The notes below the pieces were generated by a model. The model did not search any database. It saw only the letters and a list, made by a program, of their open reading frames with translations, and was not told the origin of the DNA. 13,702 nt of DNA from Eubacterium sp. GTDB taxonomy: Bacteria; Bacillota; Clostridia; Lachnospirales; Lachnospiraceae. Positions 1 to 6,806 of the stretch are shown here, piece by piece. The stretch covers positions 1-13,702 of the forward strand of contig JAJGAH010000013.1 of the NCBI GenBank assembly GCA_020844525.1. The letters run 5' to 3'. The translations under genes were made by a program, and so were the position numbers. How positions within the stretch are numbered: the stretch's first letter is position 1; every line of letters begins with the position of its first letter.

Positions 1-501
1 AAGCTTTCCGTCATGCACAACCGCAACAATCACACCCGGGCAGATGACCGGATAGTAGATCTTCTGGCATCTGGGGCACTTCAGCATCCTCTCATGCGTA
101 TCCGGCACGAGTTCACATCCGCAGCCACCGCAGTATCTGTGACTGTCATACCAGAGTGAAAGCTGCTTCCCGGTGACACCGGCAAAAGCCAGATACCTTG
201 GTTCCGCTGAACGGAAAGACCAGTCCCTCTCAAAATGAAATCCCTCCTGCATTAATGCAGCAGGCATTTTCTCCGGATCAATCCTTCCAAGAAAGAATTC
301 CTCTTCATCAATCCGGAAGAGATAAGTAAATGAGATATCCGCCCCATCAAAATCGCTTACCCGCGGAAAGACCAGTTTTCCAGTCTCATCCACTCTCATG
401 AAGGCCTTACCGTCATGATAGATCAGCGCCCATTCGTATCCTGCCGGCTGTTTGTTTTCAAATTCAATATGGAATTTTCTTGGCGCGATATCCTGGATCA
501 T
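1..501 (-). CDS. nudC: NAD(H) pyrophosphatase, NudC type (C-terminus cut by window edge)
   Basis: The 167 visible residues start at ATG 501, nine bases after an AGAGG ribosome binding site (511-515). The reading frame is open to base 1, so the C-terminal part is outside the window. Residues 1-115 match the poorly conserved N-terminal domain expected for NudC proteins. A zinc ribbon follows: C124-x2-C127, then C142-x2-C145, with the family-like run 'YYPVICPGVIVAV' leading into the Nudix fold. The catalytic Nudix box itself lies beyond the edge. Known members hydrolyse NADH to NMNH and AMP, and some decap NAD-capped RNA; this role is inferred from family. An extra Cys (C129) sits in the first knuckle. 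It lies 120 bases downstream of the MATE gene on the same strand with no terminator visible between, so read-through is possible. Confidence 0.85.
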   Translation of the reverse strand, partial: MIQDIAPRKFHIEFENKQPAGYEWALIYHDGKAFMRVDETGKLVFPRVSDFDGADISFTYLFRIDEEEFFLGRIDPEKMPAALMQEGFHFERDWSFRSAEPRYLAFAGVTGKQLSLWYDSHRYCGGCGCELVPDTHERMLKCPRCQKIYYPVICPGVIVAVVHDGKL

Positions 502-621
502 ATATTTTTACCTCTTCAGATTTATATTAATATGATATCGGGGCAAAAGATTGATGATGAAATTGGCCCTTACATCATTTATATGTGGCAATACCTGCAG
601 GCAAAGCGTTCATTGCCCGCC
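502..621. other. Gap between MATE gene and nudC
   Basis: These 120 AT-rich bases hold a 10-base palindrome ATATTAATAT (524-533) and the nudC ribosome binding site. I see no intrinsic terminator and no convincing promoter; a TATAAA on the minus strand (526-521) has no good -35 partner. nudC may be read through from the MATE gene. Confidence 0.4.
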
Positions 622-1962
622 CTAAAATTTTCTTTCAATATCCTTCATGACAAACCGGTAGCAGATGCCGGTAAAAATCGCAGCTGAAAGCCAGGCGGCC
701 GGGTCGCAGAAGCAGGCAGCAAGGTAGCTCATCAGATGAATGGACAGAAATGCCGTAATGCCCCTCGCTCCAAATTCAACAAGTCCGCCAAGCATCGGGA
801 GCAGTCCATACCCGCACCCCTGCATGGCATTGCGGAATACAAAAATAAAGCTCAGCGGAATAAAGAAGCAGGAGGCAGTCCACACGTAGGTCTTTGCCCA
901 GGGCATCAGCGTTCTGATATCTTCCGATCCCGAGAAGAAAAGTCCCAGTGTGACAGGAATCAGCGCGACGCACAGCAGAGCGGCACCGACCGAATAAATT
1001 GTATCAATGATGAGCGCATCACGCACGCCTTTTTTCACACGGTCGATCTGTCTGCTTCCAAAATTCTGGCCGCTGTAGGTGGCAATCGCAGACCCCATGG
1101 ACGGCATCTCCTGCGTCATCAGCATGACGATCTTATTGGCTGCCGTGTAACCTGCAACCGCCGTGGAACCGAAAAGATTGACTGCCGCCTGCATGATCAT
1201 GGTCCCGGATGATGTAATGGCAAACTGCAGTGTCATGGGAATACTGATGCGAAGCTGTGCCCTTGTCATCTCTCCTGACAGGCGCCACTCGCCCTTCCTG
1301 GGCGTAAGGATCCTGGCCTTTCTCCAGATGTAGATAAAACAGAGCACCGCAGAAACCGCCTGTGATATAACCGTCGCCAGAGCCGCTCCCGCAACTCCCA
1401 TCCGGATACCCATTGTAAGAGCCAGGTCCAGTACGATGTTCAGCACCACCGCAACAATCAGGAAATAAAGCGGTACCTTGCTGTTTCCGACCGCGCGAAG
1501 AAGCGCTGCACTCATATTATACATGATCATCGCAATGAGACCGATACTGATGATCATAATATACGTATATGCATCCCCGAAAATGTCATCCGGCGTATTC
1601 ATAAGGCGAAGCAGCGGATGCATCAGAAGGGCACAGAGCACAGTAAAAAAGGCTGTCAGAATCAGACTCAGCAGCAATGCATTGGCTACGCTTCCTCTCA
1701 CACCCTTTTCATTTTTTGCGCCATAATGCTGTGCAGTCAGAACCGTAAATCCGGTCGACATGCCCTGGGCAATACCGCTTAGCAGGAACATTATAGTTCC
1801 CGTAGAGCCAACAGCTGCAAGCGCGCCTGCGCCTACAACTCTTCCGACAATAATTGTATCAACCACATTATAAAACTGTTGAAAAAGATTTCCACAGAAA
1901 ATCGGCAGCAGAAAACGCAGCAGAATCGATGAGGGCTTTCCCATTGTCATATCTGTTTCCAT
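622..1962 (-). CDS. MATE family multidrug efflux transporter
   Basis: The protein has 446 residues, the usual MATE length. It is strongly hydrophobic and fits twelve membrane helices in two halves. The N-terminal run 'GNLFQQFYNVVDTIIVGR' (residues 24-41) is typical of this family, and a similar pattern (GTMIMQAAVNLFGSTAVAGYT) recurs at the start of the second half. Family members export cationic drugs or metabolites using a sodium or proton gradient; the substrate here cannot be read from sequence. ATG 1962 is chosen because a TGGAGGA site (1971-1977) lies eight bases upstream; nearby ATGs at 1966 and 1969 are out of frame. A good promoter at 2000-2028 gives a leader of about 30 bases. The gene is followed by nudC on the same strand after 120 bases. 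Confidence 0.93.
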   Translation of the reverse strand: METDMTMGKPSSILLRFLLPIFCGNLFQQFYNVVDTIIVGRVVGAGALAAVGSTGTIMFLLSGIAQGMSTGFTVLTAQHYGAKNEKGVRGSVANALLLSLILTAFFTVLCALLMHPLLRLMNTPDDIFGDAYTYIMIISIGLIAMIMYNMSAALLRAVGNSKVPLYFLIVAVVLNIVLDLALTMGIRMGVAGAALATVISQAVSAVLCFIYIWRKARILTPRKGEWRLSGEMTRAQLRISIPMTLQFAITSSGTMIMQAAVNLFGSTAVAGYTAANKIVMLMTQEMPSMGSAIATYSGQNFGSRQIDRVKKGVRDALIIDTIYSVGAALLCVALIPVTLGLFFSGSEDIRTLMPWAKTYVWTASCFFIPLSFIFVFRNAMQGCGYGLLPMLGGLVEFGARGITAFLSIHLMSYLAACFCDPAAWLSAAIFTGICYRFVMKDIERKF

Positions 1963-2319
1963 GCATCATATCCTCCAGAATGTTGTCCACAGGTCTGCTA
2001 TTATAACGCAAGAAAAACGCACAATCAATTCCCCGCCAAGTAATAATTCTCAGTTAATAAGTACAGGTCTGTTTCCGGATATGCTTACTGGCACAGCTAT
2101 AGATTTTTAATTTCCACTTCGGTATAATGACTTCTGGGTAATAAATTTGGAATTTATGCCATTGACTGTAATGCACAAATAACGAACCTCATAAATAGTG
2201 GGTTCTTATATATATGATGTCAGGGTCAGAAGATGTATGACCATGAAATCATTTTTAATATTTTAATATTATACATTCATGCATCACATGTATTTTGGAG
2301 AAAGGTAAACAGAAAAATT
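1963..2319. other. Divergent intergenic region, MATE / HAD
   Basis: The 357 bases separate two divergent genes. The left part holds the MATE promoter. On the plus strand, TATAAT at 2123-2128 is the best -10 candidate for the HAD gene, but its -35 partner (TAGATT, 2100-2105) is poor. Just downstream lies a perfect 7-base inverted repeat, ATAAATT-TGG-AATTTAT (2141-2157), with GG/CC flanking it. A smaller hairpin, GAACC...GGTTC, lies near 2184-2205. No small gene is supported here. Confidence 0.5.
2000..2028 (-). promoter_or_regulatory. Promoter of the MATE gene
   Basis: On the minus strand TTGATT (2028-2023) and TATAAT (2005-2000) are separated by 17 bases, a near-consensus sigma-A type promoter. 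Transcription would start near 1993, giving a leader of about 30 bases before the ATG at 1962 that includes the strong ribosome binding site. Confidence 0.8.
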
Positions 2320-2931
2320 ATGGCAGATTACAAGAATATTGTATTTGATATGGGACGGGTGCTGACAGATTATACTGCGGACAACGCCACCAGAGCGTAT
2401 ACCTCCGATCCTGAAATCATCCGCGAGGTGAATCTCCTTGTCTATCATTCCGGGGAATGGACCATGCTCGACGCAGGGCTGATGCAGGAAGAGGAGGCGC
2501 TCCGGAAAATGATGGAACGGGCATCTTCAGATCAGGTACGCCTTGCAGTGAAGTCCAGCTTTGAAAACTGGGACAAATATAATCTGACCCCCCACCCGGG
2601 AATGGGCGATCTTGTCAGGGACCTGAAAAAAGCAGGAAAAAAAGTCTATATTCTTTCCAATGTCAGTGTCCGGCTGGACCATGATGAATGGAAAAAGCAT
2701 GTGGAAACCCCGGAGCTGTTTGACGGCGCATTTCTGTCCGCACCGCACAAGGTGCTGAAGCCGCAGCACCAGATCTACGAGATGTTCCTGCAGGAATATC
2801 GCCTGAAAGCCTCTGACTGTGTGTTCATCGATGACCTGTCCAGAAATGTCAGGGCAGCAATCGAATGCGGACTCGGCGGATACGTCTTTGACGGCAATGT
2901 TGAAAAGCTTCGCGCTTTTCTGAACCTGTAG
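2320..2931 (+). CDS. HAD superfamily phosphatase, YihX-like
   Basis: The 203-residue protein is a haloacid dehalogenase-type hydrolase. The four motifs are present: motif I FDMGRVL with nucleophile D10, motif II S113 in ILSN, motif III K147 in LKP, and motif IV D171-D172 in FIDD. The second Asp of motif I is replaced by Gly (G12), as in the sugar-phosphatase YihX subgroup (FDLGNV), so this is not a defect. An alpha-helical cap lies at about residues 20-85. The substrate is probably a small phosphorylated metabolite, but this is not readable here. The frame is open back to 2233, but the upstream residues look like translated leader; ATG 2320 puts the HAD motif at the N-terminus as in the family. 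GGAGAAAGG at 2297-2305 is the only Shine-Dalgarno-like stretch, at rather long spacing. It is convergent with the GGDEF gene, 17 bases apart. Confidence 0.88.
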   Translation: MADYKNIVFDMGRVLTDYTADNATRAYTSDPEIIREVNLLVYHSGEWTMLDAGLMQEEEALRKMMERASSDQVRLAVKSSFENWDKYNLTPHPGMGDLVRDLKKAGKKVYILSNVSVRLDHDEWKKHVETPELFDGAFLSAPHKVLKPQHQIYEMFLQEYRLKASDCVFIDDLSRNVRAAIECGLGGYVFDGNVEKLRAFLNL

Positions 2932-2948
2932 AATTACAATTCCAGCCG

Positions 2949-4061
2949 TCAAATACTGCAATCCAAATGTCTGTCTGCTGCATGCATTTTTCTTTTGTTT
3001 TCATACATCATCTGGTCCGCTCTGTGCACGGTCTCCTCGCCATCCTCTCCGGGACGCTGTCCGGCCATACCAAAAGCAAAATCCAGAGGGAAGTCTCCAT
3101 ACTCCGGGTCACATTTTTCTCTGTCCTGAAGTTCTGCCAGAACCGGAAGCAGCTGTGCCGGAGTGGTAGTTATGGAGAGCATGCAGAATTCATCTCCACC
3201 AATCCGAAAAAGCTCCCCATATGGAGCCATCACCTTCTGTGCAGTCAGGCCGAAAGCACGCAGATATGCATCTCCATCTGCGTGTCCGCGCTGATCATTC
3301 ACATCCTTTAAATGATTCAGGTCAAACATCACAGCCGTAAGCGGCCTGTTTTCCCTGCGATGATGCCGCAGCATTTTCAGATACACTTCCCGGTTGTGAA
3401 GTTTTGTGACCAAGTCAGTCTTCGCGTACATTTGGTCAATTGCAAGAATCATGAAGAGATAACAGATACTGATACAGCACCAGTTGTCGGTCAGATCTCC
3501 GTAAATAATCTGTGCCAGTACTCCAACACCTACGATTCCCACTGAAAACGCAACCATAATATGATCACTTCTGTCAAACAAGAAGCTGCGAATGTAATAT
3601 CTCCATATCAGAAAAAGAAATATAAGATATTCCACCAGGGAATAGAATATAAAAAATGGTTTAAAGTACATATATCCTTCCCTATGGCTGAATATAACCT
3701 TATACCAGATATTCAAAAAAGGAACAATCTCCAGGAAGGATAATGCGAGGATCCTGATCAGATGGCTCCTCAACGATATGACCCCAGTATACACATAAGG
3801 AATAAACGCCGCCGAAACAGGAATCAGCATATAGATTACACATGTTATTGAATTCAAAACTGTATCTGTTTGTACCGTTGCCGGAAAAGTTTCCAAAACT
3901 ATTTCCCAGATCTGGTCCAGAATCAGAATCAGTGCAAAAAAGATTCCGGAAAGGAAGCAAAAGCGTTTCACTCTGATTTCGATGCTCATGCTGTCATACA
4001 GCCGGAACCAGGCAAACAGTACGAGAATCATGGAGATAATGTCAATAAATAAAACTGTCAT
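2949..4061 (-). CDS. Membrane-bound GGDEF diguanylate cyclase
   Basis: The 370-residue protein has an N-terminal membrane region (about residues 1-210, roughly six to seven hydrophobic segments) and a C-terminal GGDEF domain (about 213-360). The domain keeps the signature GGDEF at 288-292, metal-binding D247 and E291, and the substrate-binding stretch with N255 and D264. It should therefore be able to make c-di-GMP from two GTP at the cytoplasmic face. No RxxD inhibitory site is present: the expected positions hold A279 and G282. The membrane part is not a sensor family I can name. ATG 4061 has a GAGG site (4071-4068) six bases upstream that overlaps the stop codon of the Nudix gene. Only eight bases separate the two genes, so translation is probably coupled. 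This is the third gene of the riboswitch-led operon. Confidence 0.92.
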   Translation of the reverse strand: MTVLFIDIISMILVLFAWFRLYDSMSIEIRVKRFCFLSGIFFALILILDQIWEIVLETFPATVQTDTVLNSITCVIYMLIPVSAAFIPYVYTGVISLRSHLIRILALSFLEIVPFLNIWYKVIFSHREGYMYFKPFFIFYSLVEYLIFLFLIWRYYIRSFLFDRSDHIMVAFSVGIVGVGVLAQIIYGDLTDNWCCISICYLFMILAIDQMYAKTDLVTKLHNREVYLKMLRHHRRENRPLTAVMFDLNHLKDVNDQRGHADGDAYLRAFGLTAQKVMAPYGELFRIGGDEFCMLSITTTPAQLLPVLAELQDREKCDPEYGDFPLDFAFGMAGQRPGEDGEETVHRADQMMYENKRKMHAADRHLDCSI

Positions 4062-4069
4062 TTAAGTCC

Positions 4070-4639
4070 TCATTTATCCGTGCGAAAAATCATATATGCA
4101 AGAATTCCCGCCACCGTTTTGGCGTCCTGTATCTCCCCCCGGAAAATCATTTCATGCAGCCTGGTAAGAGACAAGGCCTCCAGCCTGATCTCCTCCGCTT
4201 CATCGAGCTGCTGTTCTCCCTTACGCACCAGATTCTGCGCGAGATAGACATCCGTATATTCATTGCAATAGGCTGCCGCTGTTTTCAAAGTCAGCAGGTG
4301 CGTCCAGTGCTTCGCGATATATCCTGTTTCCTCCTGCAGCTCTCTTTTTGCGGTCTGCTCTGCAGATACATCACCCGGATCAATTGCACCTGCCGGAAGC
4401 TCAAGTGTTTCGCGATCAATCACCGGTCTGTACTGGCGGACCATCAGGATGCGCTCGTCAGGAAGAACAGGAACGATGCACGCACCGCCGCCCTTCTTAT
4501 GAGAAACGAAATCCCACTCCTCGATTTTGCCATCCGGCAGCTGCATTCTGTCCTTGTATACATCCAGAACAGAGCCGGAATAGACAAGTCTTCTGTTCAG
4601 TCGTTGCAGCTTATATAAGTTCTGGTCGTCTATCCCCAT
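4070..4639 (-). CDS. Nudix hydrolase, ADP-ribose pyrophosphatase-like
   Basis: The 189-residue protein matches the NudF/YqkG type ADP-ribose pyrophosphatase layout. It has an N-terminal strand region, then ILMVRQYRP (64-72), the Nudix box at 84-107 and a conserved tail. The box reads G84...REL(99-101)-x-EE(103-104)-x-G106, with metal-binding E100, E103 and E104 intact. There is one residue more than the standard spacing between G84 and R99, and D90 stands where Glu is usual. Known relatives cleave ADP-ribose to AMP and ribose-5-phosphate; another nucleotide substrate is possible. ATG 4639 follows an AAGGA site (4650-4646) at six bases. It lies 62 bases after the unknown gene and 8 bases before the GGDEF gene on the same strand. 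Its presence with a cyclase may be chance operon packing. Confidence 0.88.
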   Translation of the reverse strand: MGIDDQNLYKLQRLNRRLVYSGSVLDVYKDRMQLPDGKIEEWDFVSHKKGGGACIVPVLPDERILMVRQYRPVIDRETLELPAGAIDPGDVSAEQTAKRELQEETGYIAKHWTHLLTLKTAAAYCNEYTDVYLAQNLVRKGEQQLDEAEEIRLEALSLTRLHEMIFRGEIQDAKTVAGILAYMIFRTDK

Positions 4640-4701
4640 TTGTTTTCCTTCATTCTCAGCAGTTAAAAATGATCATATCTCCAGTATATACTACCGATGA
4701 A

Positions 4702-5220
4702 TCAGCGGAACTCTCCTGGTTTTATACGGATTTCCCGATTCCTCTTCACATTCCAGAATCTGCAGTCTATGACTCCGCCTTTATTTTTCAGCATCTGAAT
4801 GAACGGATCACAATCCGCACTATGCAGAAAATCAATGGTCTGGTGAAACAGACGAACCCTGCTCACATCATTATCATTTATTGTCAGAGAACAGACCCAT
4901 TCTTTGCCGGAATAAACTGCCGCCATATACATTCTCCCAGAGAGAAAATTCACAATGTCCTGCCGCATATGCTCAAAATCCCGGTCTGTCGCCTCATAAT
5001 GAGCATTCCAGTCTCCATAAGTAAGTGTGAAGCTGTCCTCCAGGTCAATATACAGATCATCCTCGCCCGAAGGATTTAGTACTGCCACACAAAAGTTACC
5101 GTTTTTGAGATACTCGTATCCTTCGTCTTCCTTCGTATAAGTAGCAATCTTCTGTCCATCCAGAATATCGATTACTTCGCCAAGCATCGCTGCAGGCCTG
5201 GTCTTTACCGGTTTTGCCAT
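4702..5220 (-). CDS. Unknown 172-residue protein under c-di-GMP riboswitch
   Basis: I do not recognise a named family. The protein is soluble, acidic in the middle, and has no signal peptide or membrane segment. Visible stretches are an N-terminal basic segment (MAKPVKTRP), an acidic block 'GEDDLYIDLEDSFTLTYGDW' (52-71), an aromatic W71-x2-H-Y motif, and a basic C-terminus (KRNREIRIKPGEFR). The frame is open upstream to 5286, but that part overlaps the terminator and palindrome. ATG 5220 is preceded by AGGTGG at short spacing and by AAAGG at 12 bases. The gene is the first one after the riboswitch and is co-directional with the Nudix and GGDEF genes. Its job is unknown; response to c-di-GMP is inferred only from position. 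Confidence 0.75.
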   Translation of the reverse strand: MAKPVKTRPAAMLGEVIDILDGQKIATYTKEDEGYEYLKNGNFCVAVLNPSGEDDLYIDLEDSFTLTYGDWNAHYEATDRDFEHMRQDIVNFLSGRMYMAAVYSGKEWVCSLTINDNDVSRVRLFHQTIDFLHSADCDPFIQMLKNKGGVIDCRFWNVKRNREIRIKPGEFR

Positions 5221-5238
5221 TCTCCACCTGTACCTTTC

Positions 5239-5254
5239 TGTTCTGATCAGAACA
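5239..5254. promoter_or_regulatory. 16-base perfect palindrome in the leader
   Basis: TGTTCTGATCAGAACA is a perfect 16-base palindrome between the terminator-like hairpin and the ribosome binding site of the unknown gene. It could be a repressor operator for a dimeric protein or a small RNA hairpin near the start codon. No named regulator is recognised. Confidence 0.45.
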
Positions 5255-5257
5255 AAC

Positions 5258-5290
5258 AAAAAAAAGCCCCTCTGCATGACATGCAAAAGG
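5258..5290 (-). terminator. Intrinsic terminator downstream of riboswitch
   Basis: Read on the minus strand, CCTTT-TGCAT-GTC-ATGCA-GAGGG forms a stem of about ten pairs (with G-U pairs), followed by C and eight T (5265-5258). It sits between the c-di-GMP aptamer and the first gene, the expected place for a riboswitch expression platform. Confidence 0.7.
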
Positions 5291-5297
5291 AACCTGC

Positions 5298-5321
5298 AAA
5301 AAAGATACCACTACCTGTATC
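5298..5321 (-). terminator. Weak hairpin plus T6 at the aptamer 3' side
   Basis: On the minus strand GATAC (5321-5317) and GTATC (5308-5304) can pair around an 8-base loop, directly followed by six T. The stem is short and AT-rich, so this is either a weak terminator or part of a switching structure. The GTATC arm overlaps a TGGTA that could pair instead with TACCA (5405-5401) at the 5' side of the aptamer. Confidence 0.4.
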
Positions 5322-5400
5322 GTAAGCGCAGCTGGCTGCCAGATCAAAGGCCCTTTAGCTTTGCGTCGCCGGTTTTCACCGGGTTTGCTGAATAAATTAT
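5322..5400 (-). promoter_or_regulatory. Cyclic-di-GMP class I (GEMM-I) riboswitch
   Basis: On the minus strand the conserved GEMM-I blocks occur in order. AGCAAACC leads into a perfect CCGGT-GAAA-ACCGG hairpin with a GNRA tetraloop, then GACGCAAAGCT closes P2 (AGC/GCT). GGGCC follows, then the P3-side block GGCAGCCAGCTGC (5339-5327), like the GCCAGCTGCC found in many clostridial members. The variable hairpin between GGGCC and GGCAGCC is very short. Known GEMM-I RNAs bind c-di-GMP at the three-way junction. Here the RNA precedes the unknown, Nudix and GGDEF genes and is followed by terminator-like hairpins, so transcriptional control is likely. I see no strong promoter between the tuf terminator and the aptamer. 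P1 is not obvious by eye. Confidence 0.88.
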
Positions 5401-5411
5401 TGGTAAACGAA

Positions 5412-5458
5412 GCCCGGAAAGGCTATAAGCTTTTCCGGGCCGAACGGTAATAAACCGT
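5412..5458 (-). terminator. Terminator of the str operon after tuf
   Basis: On the minus strand GCCCGGAAA (5440-5432) pairs with TTTCCGGGC (5420-5412), with inner GC pairs, and is followed by a T-rich run TTCGTTT. A smaller hairpin ACGGT-TTATT-ACCGT (5458-5444) precedes it. The position, 19 to 65 bases after the tuf stop, fits the end of the str operon. The T-run is interrupted, so some read-through into the riboswitch leader is possible. Confidence 0.7.
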
Positions 5459-5476
5459 ATTCACTCCATGAAAGAA

Positions 5477-6670
5477 TTACTCAAGGATGGAAGCTACACG
5501 TCCAGATCCTACAGTATGGCCGCCCTCACGAATAGCGAAGGTAAGTCCCTGCTCCATAGCGATCGGGTGAATCAGCTCGATGGTCATCTCAACGTTATCA
5601 CCAGGCATGCACATCTCAGTTCCTTCCGGAAGAGTGATAACACCGGTAACGTCTGTTGTTCTGAAATAGAACTGCGGACGATAGTTGTTGAAGAAAGGTG
5701 TATGACGGCCACCCTCATCCTTTGTCAGAACGTATACCTGAGCAGTGAACTTTGTGTGGCAGGTAACTGTGCCAGGCTTTGCAACAACCTGTCCCTTCTC
5801 GATGTCTGTTCTATTGATACCACGGAGAAGAACACCGATGTTATCACCAGCCATAGCCTCATCCAGAAGCTTATGGAACATCTCAATACCTGTAGCAACA
5901 GAACTGAGCTTGGACTCGGAAATTCCAAGGATCTCAACCGGGTCATTCAGTCTCAGAGTACCACGCTCTACACGGCCGGTAGCAACAGTTCCACGTCCGG
6001 AGATTGTGAATACATCCTCAACAGGCATAAGGAACGGCTTATCAGTATCACGAACAGGAGTCGGGATATGCTCATCAACGGTAGCAAGAAGCTCCATGAT
6101 CTTGTCGCCCCAAGGACCATTCGGATCCTCAAGAGCCTTCAGAGCGGAACCACGAACGATAGGAGTATCTTCGAATCCATACTCGTCAAGAAGCTCGGTA
6201 ACCTCCATCTCAACCAGCTCAATCAGCTCATCATCATCAACCATATCACACTTGTTAAGGAATACAACCATGGCCGGAACACCAACCTGACGAGCAAGCA
6301 GAACGTGCTCACGAGTCTGTGCCATAACACCATCAGTAGCAGCAACTACAAGGATAGCGCCATCCATCTGAGCTGCACCTGTGATCATGTTCTTTACATA
6401 GTCAGCATGTCCTGGGCAGTCAACATGTGCATAGTGACGGTTCTCTGTCTCATACTCTACATGAGCGGTATTGATTGTGATACCACGCTCTCTCTCTTCG
6501 GGAGCTTTATCAATGTTGGAGAAGTCAACAATCTGGTTCTCATCGGTAGGCATTCTGGTAGCCAGAACCTTGGTGATTGCAGCTGTCAGAGTGGTTTTAC
6601 CATGGTCTACATGTCCGATGGTACCAATGTTGCAATGCGGTTTTGTTCTTTCAAATTTCTGTTTTGCCAT
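5477..6670 (-). CDS. tuf: Translation elongation factor EF-Tu
   Basis: The 397-residue protein is a full-length EF-Tu, which delivers aminoacyl-tRNA to the ribosome as a GTP complex. The GTPase motifs are intact: GHVDHGKT (19-26), RGITI (62-66), DCPGH (84-88, with catalytic H88) and NKCD (139-142). Domains 2 and 3 follow with the family-typical '[12 protein letters not shown]' stretch. ATG 6670 follows an AAGGAGG site (6687-6681) at ten bases. It is the last gene of the str operon, 136 bases after fusA, and that gap holds a promoter of its own. Q128 in LLARQVGVP is the residue equivalent to E. coli Q124, which is linked to kirromycin action; it is wild type. Confidence 0.98.
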   Translation of the reverse strand: MAKQKFERTKPHCNIGTIGHVDHGKTTLTAAITKVLATRMPTDENQIVDFSNIDKAPEERERGITINTAHVEYETENRHYAHVDCPGHADYVKNMITGAAQMDGAILVVAATDGVMAQTREHVLLARQVGVPAMVVFLNKCDMVDDDELIELVEMEVTELLDEYGFEDTPIVRGSALKALEDPNGPWGDKIMELLATVDEHIPTPVRDTDKPFLMPVEDVFTISGRGTVATGRVERGTLRLNDPVEILGISESKLSSVATGIEMFHKLLDEAMAGDNIGVLLRGINRTDIEKGQVVAKPGTVTCHTKFTAQVYVLTKDEGGRHTPFFNNYRPQFYFRTTDVTGVITLPEGTEMCMPGDNVEMTIELIHPIAMEQGLTFAIREGGHTVGSGRVASILE

Positions 6671-6759
6671 TGTAATACTTCCTCCTTAAAATGAATACCG
6701 GCGTTCCGCCTGCGTATTTACTTTATTAAAACTGAATAATAGAAAATCCGCTAAGCAAG

Positions 6760-6788
6760 ATTATATTTCATTTTCTTAATCATTGCAA
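6760..6788 (-). promoter_or_regulatory. Internal promoter of tuf
   Basis: Between fusA and tuf, on the minus strand, TTGCAA (6788-6783) and TATAAT (6765-6760) are spaced by exactly 17 bases. This would let tuf be made in excess of the upstream genes, in line with the high EF-Tu need. The resulting leader is about 85 bases and includes a small GGCG-GAA-CGCC hairpin before the ribosome binding site. Confidence 0.75.
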
Positions 6789-6806
6789 GTGAATTATCTG
6801 CCATGT

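Noticed and set aside
2233..2319. N-terminal extension of the HAD gene from ATG 2233
   Set aside because: The extra 29 residues precede the family N-terminus, have no ribosome binding site and look like AT-rich leader.
2931..2942. Terminator between the convergent HAD and GGDEF genes
   Set aside because: Only a 12-base palindrome GAATT-AC-AATTC is present, with no GC stem or T-run.
4348..5079. Plus-strand open frame across the Nudix and unknown genes
   Set aside because: It runs antisense over two better supported genes, has no ribosome binding site and no family motifs.
5221..5286. Start of the unknown protein at 5286
   Set aside because: The extra 22 residues lie over the terminator hairpin and palindrome of the leader; ATG 5220 follows them.
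5468..6694. Long plus-strand open frame (408 codons) opposite tuf
   Set aside because: It is the antisense shadow of the highly conserved tuf gene; the composition is unlike a real protein and no start context supports it.
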